Shown piece by piece: positions 23,128-30,225 of a stretch of 33,101 nucleotides of DNA; position 1 is the stretch's first letter, and every line of letters begins with the position of its first letter. This DNA is from Nitrospirota bacterium. GTDB taxonomy: Bacteria; Nitrospirota_A; Leptospirillia; Leptospirillales; Leptospirillaceae. The notes under the pieces were generated by a model that did no database searches, was not told the DNA's origin, and saw only the letters and a program-made list of their open reading frames with translations. Made by a program: the position numbers and the translations under genes. The stretch lies in NCBI GenBank assembly GCA_021838765.1, contig JAKCCY010000017.1:1-33101 (forward strand), in the 5' to 3' direction.

Positions 23128-24333
23128 ATGGGAACCCATGAAAACCCCAATACCCCTCATATAGGGACAGCCAACAAAAAAGGCCAGATGATAACCGCTC
23201 CTGAAGAGATTTTTTTCAATGCTCCAAGGACGCAGGCCTTTCTGACCGGGTCCGAAGTGATCAAGGAAGCTGTCAAGAGAAGCAGCGTTGACTTCTCCGT
23301 TGCTTATCCCATTACGCCCCAGAGCGAAGCCTCCTCTCTTGTTGGAGAGCTTTATGCCGACGGATATGTTGGCGATTACATGAGAGGCGAGTCCGAGTTT
23401 GCTGTTATGGGACAATGTGCCGGAGCCGCCTTTGGCGGAGCCAGGGTCTTCACAACAACTGCGGGACCAGGAACCCTTCGGGCGTTTGAGAATTTCCCGA
23501 TGTGGGCCGGTGCCAGACTCCCCATCCAGGTTGTTTTTACAGTCCGTGGAGTCAACTCTCCTCTGACCATTCAGCCGGATACCCTCGAAATTGCTTTCAT
23601 GCTTGAGACAGGAATGCTTCTCTGGCACGCAGAGGATGCCCAGGATCTTTTCGATTTCATGATGAAGGGCTACATCGTTGCGGAACTTCCGGAAGTCCAT
23701 CTTCCGATCGGTGTCATTTGTGACGGTTTTTTTGTGACCCATACGAAGGACGTTGTCAGCATGACCCCTGAAGATATGGCTCTTCCCCATTACAACCCCT
23801 ATGCAAACCCGACCCCGGTGATGGACATGGAAACCGCTCCGATCCGTCATATGAGGGATCCATTCATCATGAAGTCGAACTATATTTCTTACATGACCCA
23901 TGCCAGCTGGCAGCTTGAAGTCAAGGCAGCAATGGAAAGATCCAGAAAGATGACCAGAAAGCTTCTCAATGGATTGATCGAGGTTGAGAATCCTGATGCC
24001 GAGATTCTTCTTGTTTCTTCAGGAACAGCCGTCTCCCAGTCGAGGGAAGCGATCAGATTGTTCCGGGATAAGGGGGTCAAGGTTGGCCTGGTCAAGATCA
24101 AGACCATCAGACCTTTTCCAAAAGAAGAGATTCGGGAAGCGACAAAAAATGCCAAGTATATTTTTGTCCCCGAATTCAATGTCGCCGGCTGGATGGCAAG
24201 GGAAATCGCCTCAGTTGTCGAAAGAAATGAAAGGGTCATCGCAGGTCCTCACGTCGCCGGCGGCATGACCATGCCTCCAGAGGTGATCGTTGAGGAAGTT
24301 GAAAGAACGATTGCAAGAATGAACAAAAAATAA
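23128..24333 (+). CDS. porA: 2-oxoacid:ferredoxin oxidoreductase alpha subunit, operon 2
   Basis: 401 residues, paralogue of the protein at 18631 along its whole length. Shared motifs: TGSEVIKEAVKRSSVDF, VAYPITPQSEASSLVGEL, AGAAFGGARVFTTTAGPGTL, GVNSPLTIQPDTLEIAFML, SGTAVSQSREAIRLF and VPEFNVAGWMAREIA. Differences cluster after YPITPQSE (ASSLVGELYADG here, TMQQVGALWAEG in alpha1), near the active site in known structures, compatible with a different 2-oxoacid. The ATG has AAGGAG 8 nt upstream. The beta gene follows after 51 bp. Confidence 0.93.
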   Translation: MGTHENPNTPHIGTANKKGQMITAPEEIFFNAPRTQAFLTGSEVIKEAVKRSSVDFSVAYPITPQSEASSLVGELYADGYVGDYMRGESEFAVMGQCAGAAFGGARVFTTTAGPGTLRAFENFPMWAGARLPIQVVFTVRGVNSPLTIQPDTLEIAFMLETGMLLWHAEDAQDLFDFMMKGYIVAELPEVHLPIGVICDGFFVTHTKDVVSMTPEDMALPHYNPYANPTPVMDMETAPIRHMRDPFIMKSNYISYMTHASWQLEVKAAMERSRKMTRKLLNGLIEVENPDAEILLVSSGTAVSQSREAIRLFRDKGVKVGLVKIKTIRPFPKEEIREATKNAKYIFVPEFNVAGWMAREIASVVERNERVIAGPHVAGGMTMPPEVIVEEVERTIARMNKK

Positions 24334-24384
24334 CGAAAAGCGGGAACCAACGATTTTAAAATATAGTTACTGAGGAGGTTTTCA

Positions 24385-25278
24385 ATGAGCAAAGAAAAAA
24401 TTGTCATCAATCCTGAATTCTGGGACATTATTCCCCAGGATTACCGGGATCTCGTCGATCATGCCACATACGGAAAAACTGATCGCGGGTGGAAGGATGT
24501 GGGCTCGTCCACGGAATTGATTGCGGAGCATTCGCTTTGTGCCGGGTGTCCTGAATCAATTGCATTCAGACATATCATGGCGTCGATCCCTGCTCCTGAA
24601 GATACGGTCATGGTCGGTTCTACCGGATGTACAAGTCTGGTGTTCCCGATGGTTGCCGTCCAGAATATCCATTCACTGTTTGGAAACCAGAATGCCATTG
24701 CCACCGGACTCAAAAGAGCGCTGGCATACCGTTTCCCCAATCAGACGAAGGACGTCATTGTTCTTGCCGGTGATGGCGCGACTGTCGATATCGGTCTTGA
24801 TATGACTCTCCAGTCCTGGTTTCGTCAGGAAAAGTTCACCACCATCTGTTTTGACAACGAGCTCTATGCCAACACCGGAGGTCAGGAGTCCGGCTTGATG
24901 CAAAAGGGATTTGTTGCAAAGATGGCTCCCCAGGGAAAGAAGTTCGAAAAAGTCAGGCTTCCGGAAATTGCCAGGGAATCCGGCTGTGCCTATGTTGCAG
25001 TTTTGACGACCAGCAAACCAAGTCTTGTCGAGAGGGTTGTCAAGCAGGCTGTTCTCATTGCCCGGGAAATCGGACCGACCTATCTCCAGATCTATACCCC
25101 CTGTATTCTGGAAATCGGAAAACAGAGCATGGAAGGTCTGCAGGAGATGAGAGATTCCGAATCAGCCGGTGAGCGTTTCAAGTTCCGTGAATTCATCACC
25201 CCTGAGGCACAAGCCTTTATCGATGATATGAATGCGAAGAAAAAAGCGGACAAGTTGGCAGCCTCTGCAAACAACTGA
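24385..25278 (+). CDS. porB: 2-oxoacid:ferredoxin oxidoreductase beta subunit, operon 2
   Basis: 297 residues; TPP- and [4Fe-4S]-binding subunit. Cysteines C52xxC55 (LCAGC), C82 (STGCTS) and C240 (TPCILE) line up with those of beta1. TPP/Mg motif GDG at 129-131 and NELYANTGGQESG at 158-170. Ribosome site GAGGAGG before the ATG at 24385. The C-terminus (AFIDDMNAKKKADKL) is lysine-rich, as in beta1. Confidence 0.94.
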   Translation: MSKEKIVINPEFWDIIPQDYRDLVDHATYGKTDRGWKDVGSSTELIAEHSLCAGCPESIAFRHIMASIPAPEDTVMVGSTGCTSLVFPMVAVQNIHSLFGNQNAIATGLKRALAYRFPNQTKDVIVLAGDGATVDIGLDMTLQSWFRQEKFTTICFDNELYANTGGQESGLMQKGFVAKMAPQGKKFEKVRLPEIARESGCAYVAVLTTSKPSLVERVVKQAVLIAREIGPTYLQIYTPCILEIGKQSMEGLQEMRDSESAGERFKFREFITPEAQAFIDDMNAKKKADKLAASANN

Positions 25279-25304
25279 TTAATCCGCCTTCTTAAGGAGA
25301 GAAC

Positions 25305-25994
25305 ATGAAAACCAGAATCAATGTCCGTATGTCTGGATTGGGTGGCCAGGGTGTCGTGACCTCGGCCCATATCCTCGCAATGGCCGCTTCCAAAGAAAAC
25401 CTCTTCGCCATCAGCAACCCGTTTTTTGGTGCTGAAAAACGAATGGCACCGGCTGAAGCCTATGCCCGTATCGGACCAGAAAAGATTTATGACCGTGGAG
25501 AGCTGGTTTTTCCGGATGTGGTCATGGTGTTTCATCCCCAGGTGATCACAATGGGAAAATCCTATACCATGCCATTTTTTTCCGGGCTAAAGAAAAACGG
25601 GATTGTTATTATCAATGATGATATCGATCTTTTGAGCGATGCGGAAAAAGAAGGTCTGGCCAAGCTCAATGCACTTGTTTTCTATGTTCCAGCCACAAAG
25701 ATCGCCCATGACATTGCCGGGACCGAACTGGCAACGAATATGGCAATGATCGGAAGCCTTGTCGGGTTGACGAATGTTGTCTCCATGAACGCTCTTGATC
25801 TGGCGCTCCAGGATCGTTTCGGCAAAAAATATGTGGCATCCGGAGGAACGGCAACTCTTGATGAAGCCATCAAGAAAAAATTTGCCAAAAAAGAGATGCT
25901 TCTTCAGAAAAATCTTGACACGATTCGCCAGGGATTTGACCGGGCGATTGAGTTTGCAAAAAATGCCAACTATACGCCCCTGATGATGGCTTAA
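25305..25994 (+). CDS. porG: 2-oxoacid:ferredoxin oxidoreductase gamma subunit, operon 2
   Basis: 229 residues, paralogue of the protein at 20936: RMSGLGGQGVVTSAHILA, PFFGAEKRMAPAEAYARI, FHPQVITMGKSYTMPFFSGL and GTELATNMAMIGSLVGLTNV. Ribosome site AAGGAGAG before the ATG. Linked to beta2 by 26 bp and to delta2 by 19 bp. Confidence 0.92.
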   Translation: MKTRINVRMSGLGGQGVVTSAHILAMAASKENLFAISNPFFGAEKRMAPAEAYARIGPEKIYDRGELVFPDVVMVFHPQVITMGKSYTMPFFSGLKKNGIVIINDDIDLLSDAEKEGLAKLNALVFYVPATKIAHDIAGTELATNMAMIGSLVGLTNVVSMNALDLALQDRFGKKYVASGGTATLDEAIKKKFAKKEMLLQKNLDTIRQGFDRAIEFAKNANYTPLMMA

Positions 25995-26013
25995 CCAAAG
26001 GCGGGAAAAATCA

Positions 26014-26226
26014 ATGTATTATGTAGCAGAAATCAATGAAGAAGCGTGTGTTGCCAACAAAGGATGCAGACTTTGCATCATGTATTGTCCCGAAGCGAAT
26101 TGCATCATGATGAATGATGAGAAAAAGGTTGCTTTCGTGGTGGAATCCCGTTGCAAGGGATGCGAGTTATGTGTTGTGGTTTGCGATGCAGCAAAGCACA
26201 AAGCCATTACCATGCAGGATCGATAG
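26014..26226 (+). CDS. porD: Ferredoxin-like delta subunit, operon 2
   Basis: 70 residues, shorter than delta1. First cluster motif C-x5-C-x2-C-x3-CP (CVANKGCRLCIMYCPE), second C-x2-C-x2-C-x3-C (CKGCELCVVVC) followed by Asp. The x5 spacing between the first two cysteines is one residue longer than in delta1 and three longer than canonical ferredoxins. Weak ribosome site GGCGGGA upstream. Expected to carry two [4Fe-4S] clusters in electron transfer with ferredoxin. Confidence 0.88.
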   Translation: MYYVAEINEEACVANKGCRLCIMYCPEANCIMMNDEKKVAFVVESRCKGCELCVVVCDAAKHKAITMQDR

Positions 26227-26266
26227 GTTCCCCGCTGATTCAAGGAAATCATAAAGGGGATGCAAG

Positions 26267-26530
26267 ATGAGTGAGATGAAAAAAGCACTCGACCGGGTGA
26301 GCGATGCAATGGACGAGTTCATGTTTCTGCTCGATGCCCAGATTCGCAATCTTGAAAAGTCCGGAACATCTCCCGATGATTTGCGGGCAAAGATGGTTTC
26401 CTTTGTTGCTATACGCGATAGCGGGAAGATGTATCTGGATTGGGCCGATTATTATTCCAAGAAAATATTTGGTGATTCGGAAAATCTGGAGGGTGAGCCG
26501 GACGTCATGCAGGAAGAAGACTTGGCCTGA
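26267..26530 (+). CDS. Small helical protein, candidate fifth (epsilon) subunit of OFOR 2
   Basis: 87 residues, acidic at the end (GEPDVMQEEDLA), predicted mostly helical (ALDRVSDAMDEFMFLLDAQI; MVSFVAIRDSGKMYLDWADY). It is the last gene before a strong terminator, 40 bp after delta2. Five-subunit OFORs with a small extra subunit (ForE/PorE) are known in Hydrogenobacter; assignment here rests on position and size. Nothing similar follows delta1 in operon 1. Confidence 0.6.
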   Translation: MSEMKKALDRVSDAMDEFMFLLDAQIRNLEKSGTSPDDLRAKMVSFVAIRDSGKMYLDWADYYSKKIFGDSENLEGEPDVMQEEDLA

Positions 26531-26563
26531 TTCCGTTTTGGATTTTATCCCCGGAACCATTTT

Positions 26564-26597
26564 AAAGGGCAATGACTGAGGTCGTTGCCCTTTTTTT
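26564..26597 (+). terminator. Rho-independent terminator of OFOR operon 2
   Basis: AAAGGGCAA / TTGCCCTTT stem (26564-26572 / 26585-26593) followed by a run of seven Ts (26591-26597). Confidence 0.93.
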
Positions 26598-26622
26598 GGG
26601 TCAAATTTTTGGGTCAAAACAA

Positions 26623-26658
26623 AACAGGGGATTTTGGGCGAACCCAAAATCCCCTGTT
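26623..26658 (-). terminator. Terminator of the minus-strand lipoprotein gene
   Basis: A perfect 16-bp stem (26623-26638 with 26643-26658) around a CGAA loop. On the minus strand TTTTGTTTTG follows. Lies 14 bp past the lipoprotein stop. Confidence 0.88.
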
Positions 26659-26672
26659 CGAATTGGAACGCA

Positions 26673-26990
26673 TTACTTGCAAACGGCGGAAGCCTCCATC
26701 TTGTAGACCTGGACGAGCAGGAAGAAATCCCTGACATTCAGCTGGGTCTGTACGTCGGTCATGGTCCCGCTCTGGCACTGGGAAAGAAGCGCTTCGTTGG
26801 CCTTTTGGGTCAGGTTTTTGGGAGAGGTGATATGGAAAAGGCCATAATCGCCAGTCACCGTTGCGTAAATAGGTGTGCCTGCAGATGCCTTGTTGCTTTC
26901 GGAGATGCTTCCTGAGTTAATCCAGGTGCAGCCGCCAAAAGCGGAAAGAGCAAGGGCTGTGGTTATTGCCAGGAAAGATTTGTTATTCAT
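26673..26990 (-). CDS. Small lipoprotein, paralogue of the N-domain of the next OmpA-like protein
   Basis: 105 residues from ATG at 26990, which has GGAGG 5 nt upstream; a TTG four codons earlier overlaps that site. Lipoprotein signal with lipobox FGGC. The mature part matches the neighbour's N-terminal domain: SGSISESNKASAGTPIYATV against SGTISESHTASTGTVVHATT, both ending in TDV-Q-RD-LLVQ-Y. It is the free-standing version of that domain, apparently a tandem duplication. It ends in AVCK; two Cys in the mature domain (SQC, AVC) are conserved in both copies and may form a disulfide. Confidence 0.8.
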   Translation of the reverse strand: MNNKSFLAITTALALSAFGGCTWINSGSISESNKASAGTPIYATVTGDYGLFHITSPKNLTQKANEALLSQCQSGTMTDVQTQLNVRDFFLLVQVYKMEASAVCK

Positions 26991-27014
26991 GCAAGCCTCC
27001 AATGTTATGAGTGG

Positions 27015-27791
27015 TTATCGGTTTTTGAGAAAATGGCCATTCTTGTCAGAAATAACAACTTCGACGCGACGGTTGAGCTGGCGGCCGTCAGCGGTCTTGT
27101 TGGTTGCGACCGGGAAGTGTGGACCGTACCCTTTGGTCTGGATCCTTTCCTTTCGAACCCCTTCCTTGACGAGCGCGGCTTTCACTGCAAGAGCTCTGCG
27201 GACCGAAAGAGCCTGATTGTATTTATTGCTTCCGGTACTGTCGGTGTATCCCTCTATCCTGATATTTCTCGAGGGATGGTCCTGGAGATAGGAGGATAGT
27301 TCATGGACGCTGTTGCGGGCATTGCCATTCAGGTTGTCCTTGTCTGTGGCAAAAAGGACGGATCCGAGAGTAAAAACAAGTCCCCTTTTGGTTTTCTTTG
27401 CATGAACAAGCTGGTGAACAACCGGTGGCGCTGGAGTTTTGACAGGTGTGGGAAGAACAGGCGCCGGGGCAGGAAGACAAACGCCCTGGGCTCTGATGGT
27501 ATAAATCTGGACCAGAAGCAGAACATCCCGTTTGGAGACCTGATCAACGACATCGGTCAGCCGGCTTCCCGTACACTGTGAGGCCAATGCCTTGTTAGCC
27601 TGCGAGGTATCTTTGTTCGTTCCGAAGATCTCTAAAAAACCGTCCTGGCTGGTTGTTGCGTGGACAACTGTTCCGGTCGAGGCGGTGTGACTTTCCGAGA
27701 TGGTTCCCGATTCAATGGAAACACATCCTCCAAACAAAGCAAAACTTGCCAGAGCAATTCCGGCAAGAGCCTGTTTTTCTAGTCGTTTCAT
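27015..27791 (-). CDS. OmpA-family lipoprotein (Pal-like) with a novel N-terminal domain
   Basis: About 258 residues. Lipobox FGGC near residue 23. The N-domain (to about 107) is shared with the adjacent small lipoprotein. A Pro/Ala linker (PAPAPVLPTPVKTPAPP) follows, then an OmpA C-terminal peptidoglycan-binding domain: VLFATDKDNLN, IRIEGYTDSTGSNKYNQALS, RRALAVKAAL, GYGPHFPVATN and NRRVEVVI. It should tether the outer membrane to peptidoglycan. The ATG at 27791 is preferred over the ATG at 27794 because GGAGG is only 1 nt from the latter. The small lipoprotein gene follows 24 bp downstream, probably the same operon. Confidence 0.88.
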   Translation of the reverse strand: MKRLEKQALAGIALASFALFGGCVSIESGTISESHTASTGTVVHATTSQDGFLEIFGTNKDTSQANKALASQCTGSRLTDVVDQVSKRDVLLLVQIYTIRAQGVCLPAPAPVLPTPVKTPAPPVVHQLVHAKKTKRGLVFTLGSVLFATDKDNLNGNARNSVHELSSYLQDHPSRNIRIEGYTDSTGSNKYNQALSVRRALAVKAALVKEGVRKERIQTKGYGPHFPVATNKTADGRQLNRRVEVVISDKNGHFLKNR

Positions 27792-27869
27792 CATGCCTCC
27801 TGTCGCTTGATCGATCGTTGCTTCTAAAGAGTTAAAAGAAGAATGTTGCCTGGTGGCGGAAAGACTGGG

Positions 27870-28340
27870 TCAATGGTTCTCGCCATTCAAGCTGGATGTA
27901 CAGTTGGGACATTTCGTTGCCTTGATCGAAATCGTGGAGAAGCAATAAGGACATTCCCTGGTGGTAGCCTCAACGGTCACAGCCGCTGGTCTGAGTGCCG
28001 CCGCCTTCAGCCGGTTGACCGCCCTGACCATGAAGAAGACAGACGTGGCGATGATCAGAAAACTGATGACTGAATTGATGAAAATGCCATAATTGATTGT
28101 CACTGCGCCGGCTTTTTTGGCGAGGGCGAGGGATCCGTATGGCCCTGGAGTCGATCCCTCCTTGATGAGGAGATAGAGATTTGAAAAATTGACGTTACCG
28201 AGAAGATAACCGATGGGGGGCATGATGACATCGTTGACGAGGGATTGGATGATCGCCATGAAGGCGCTTCCCATCACGATTCCGACGGCCATGTCGAGGA
28301 CGTTTCCCCGCATGATGAAGGTCTTGAATTCCTGAATCAT
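27870..28340 (-). CDS. mscL: Large-conductance mechanosensitive channel with C-terminal zinc ribbon
   Basis: 156 residues. Homopentameric osmotic safety valve of the inner membrane. N-terminal amphipathic helix and TM1: EFKTFIMRGNVLDMAVGIVMGSAF, then VNDVIMPPIGYLLG; TM2 ISFLIIATSVFFMVRAVNRL. After a short linker there is a CPYC...CPNC zinc-ribbon-like tail instead of the simple charged helix seen in E. coli. Similar tails occur in MscL of other phyla. ATG with GGTGG upstream. Confidence 0.95.
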   Translation of the reverse strand: MIQEFKTFIMRGNVLDMAVGIVMGSAFMAIIQSLVNDVIMPPIGYLLGNVNFSNLYLLIKEGSTPGPYGSLALAKKAGAVTINYGIFINSVISFLIIATSVFFMVRAVNRLKAAALRPAAVTVEATTRECPYCFSTISIKATKCPNCTSSLNGENH

Positions 28341-28492
28341 TATTGCACCACCATAATGAAAATTTTTTTTATAAAAGCTGACTCATATTTTATAATTATG
28401 AATCAACGCTGAATGAAGAGTATCTGTAAACGGGAAAAGAAGCAAGGAGCTGTCCGGAAGAAGAGCGGGATTGTCGCCGGAAAGGATAAATC

Positions 28493-28515
28493 CCGGCTTC
28501 ATCAGATGAAGCCGG
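28493..28515 (-). terminator. Hairpin terminator-like element after the gene at 28535
   Basis: CCGGCTTCATC / GATGAAGCCGG, 11-bp stem with a minimal loop, followed on the minus strand by GATTTATCCTTT. The T content is modest. Confidence 0.6.
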
Positions 28516-28534
28516 CAGGAAAATTCTGGAGGTA

Positions 28535-28948
28535 TTACTCTTCGTTTTCGTCAAGACCCGTTGCGAGTTCATGGAGAAAACCGCCGGAAGTTTCTTCCGG
28601 AGCTTGTTCGGATTTCCAGTGGTAGAGGGCAAGACGGGCCATTTGGTGGGTATCGTTGATGTGGGGAACAACTTCCTGATGGCGCTGGAAAATTTCCTTG
28701 AGTTCGCTCCTGGTCAGGAAAAGTGTTTCATGGTGGGTATCGGACAGGAACGTTGACAAGTGGTCGATTGCTTTTGAGTCCGGAAGGATCTTTTCGACCA
28801 GAATGCGGGATTTTGGTCGATTGCCCAGGATTCGTTCAATATCCCCGGAAGAAGGGTGTGATTTGGTATGCAAAATAATGGACTCACCTTCGTTGATGAT
28901 GGTGACTTCATATGTCTCGTCCTCGAAACGAACGGCGCAATAATACAT
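28535..28948 (-). CDS. Hypothetical protein
   Basis: 137 residues, no signal peptide. Opens with a strand-rich segment (MYYCAVRFEDETYEVTIINE) and continues as a mixed, acidic, probably cytosolic protein ending in GLDENEE. The ribosome site AGGAG 6 nt before the ATG is strong and a hairpin follows the stop, which supports a real gene. I do not recognise a family. It is an isolated unit between mscL and the DUF2939 gene. Confidence 0.65.
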   Translation of the reverse strand: MYYCAVRFEDETYEVTIINEGESIILHTKSHPSSGDIERILGNRPKSRILVEKILPDSKAIDHLSTFLSDTHHETLFLTRSELKEIFQRHQEVVPHINDTHQMARLALYHWKSEQAPEETSGGFLHELATGLDENEE

Positions 28949-29092
28949 GTTGGCTCCTGGTTAGTGTGAACGGAACGACCATTGATGAAATCGATACCAA
29001 TGGCAAAGATCAGATTTTATAAACTAAGTCTCTAATCTAACACAGGTCAGGGGAGCTCTTCAAAAGAATCCGGCCGAAGATCAAAAAAGTTG

Positions 29093-29680
29093 TCAATTCT
29101 GCGCTTTTTTCAGAATGGCATGGATCATGGAGTCCGACAGCGTGGTATTGGTCAGGACCCATTTGAAAAGGGTTCTTCTCGAAAAAACGAGACCCAGGAC
29201 CTGGCCATTCATGGAGGGATCGGCAAGGCGCAGCCGGAGACTGACACAAACCTGGTCCTGCCCCTTGAAGGAAAATCCGGCATAGCGAACGGGGGAGGGG
29301 CTGGATGCGGAGGAATGGGAAGATCTTGTTGAGTGTCTTTGGGGCCCCAGGATCCGCCCTGGAAGGGAAGGGTTGACGATGCGGTCGATGACGGCAGACG
29401 TGATCGCTCCCCTGAGAGGGTGGAACAGAAATCCGAAAGATGACCTGTCGGTCTGGCTCCTTCGTCTTTCATAAGCGGAAAACTGTTTTTTCAGATTTTT
29501 CCTTAACGCGGGATAGCTGACAAAATCCGAGATCTGGGCGGGGTTGTTGTGGATAAATCCTTCGGCAAAGCGATAGATGGAAGGGAGGGGGGAGAGAAGG
29601 AGCAGGATCAGGGTCGCTAGGGAGATGGAACCCCCCAGAAGGAGCAGCTTCTTCCAGGGGGACAGGCTTTCTGGTTTCAA
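29093..29680 (-). CDS. DUF2939-like membrane-anchored protein
   Basis: 195 residues starting with TTG (29680), AGGA 5 nt upstream. One N-terminal membrane segment (LLLLGGSISLATLILLLLS), then IYRFAEGFIHNNPAQISDFV and YPALRKNLKKQFSAY, resembling the DUF2939 pattern of a short repeat length followed by a predicted valine/aspartate-proline and ALR-LK motif. The end has FSRRTLFKWVLTNTTL, like the family's C-terminal W-L strand. Function unknown. Last of three minus-strand genes starting with gltX. Confidence 0.65.
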   Translation of the reverse strand: MKPESLSPWKKLLLLGGSISLATLILLLLSPLPSIYRFAEGFIHNNPAQISDFVSYPALRKNLKKQFSAYERRRSQTDRSSFGFLFHPLRGAITSAVIDRIVNPSLPGRILGPQRHSTRSSHSSASSPSPVRYAGFSFKGQDQVCVSLRLRLADPSMNGQVLGLVFSRRTLFKWVLTNTTLSDSMIHAILKKAQN

Positions 29681-29709
29681 TGGATTCCTGCGGGGATTGT
29701 GTTTGCTGA

Positions 29710-30225
29710 TTAGTCTCTGAGCCTTGTCTCCGCCTCGTTCATGACGGAAATGCGGACGAGGAGATAGTAGGCGACAACAAGAATGACCACAATTGCGACA
29801 TAAAGGAGAAGGTCGACGGTTTGCGGGGAAAAGAATGTGTTGCTTTTTTCACTGTTGAAAGAGGCCTGGGCTTCGATGAGCAGGATTCTCCTGATCGTCG
29901 AGATAATCCCGATCAGGATGAAGGAGGCAATCGGAAATCGCCTTCTGCCAAGATAGCTCAGCATAATCCAGAGAAGCTCCAGGATGATGATCACAAACAG
30001 CATGTCGTTGATCAGGTTCAGGACGGAATCGATCGAAAGGGATGTCAGGCTGAATGCCGAATGAAGCAGGACAACGACCGCCCCCGCCATCAGAAAAAGG
30101 GCCACCATGAGGTGGACGTAGTCATCAAGACGAAGAAGAAATCTCCGAAGCCTCTGGACAAAGTTCTTGTGCGGATCGTATGGCAGCGGGTTTTCAGGGA
30201 GTTGTTTCTGCTCGTGCTGGGTCAT
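29710..30225 (-). CDS. PsiE-family integral membrane protein
   Basis: 171 residues with four predicted transmembrane helices (VHLMVALFLMAGAVVVLLHSA; MLFVIIILELLWIML; FILIGIISTIRRILL; LLLYVAIVVILVVAYYLL). The pattern INDMLFVIIILELLW followed by R-R-FPIASFILIGIISTIRRI is that of the phosphate-starvation-inducible PsiE family, whose function is unknown. The ATG overlaps the gltX stop (ATGA), so expression is coupled to gltX. Confidence 0.82.
   Translation of the reverse strand: MTQHEQKQLPENPLPYDPHKNFVQRLRRFLLRLDDYVHLMVALFLMAGAVVVLLHSAFSLTSLSIDSVLNLINDMLFVIIILELLWIMLSYLGRRRFPIASFILIGIISTIRRILLIEAQASFNSEKSNTFFSPQTVDLLLYVAIVVILVVAYYLLVRISVMNEAETRLRD

Noticed and set aside
22939..23901. Minus-strand 320-codon ORF
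   Set aside because: Antisense to the alpha subunit of OFOR operon 2. His/Arg-rich composition is typical of a shadow frame.
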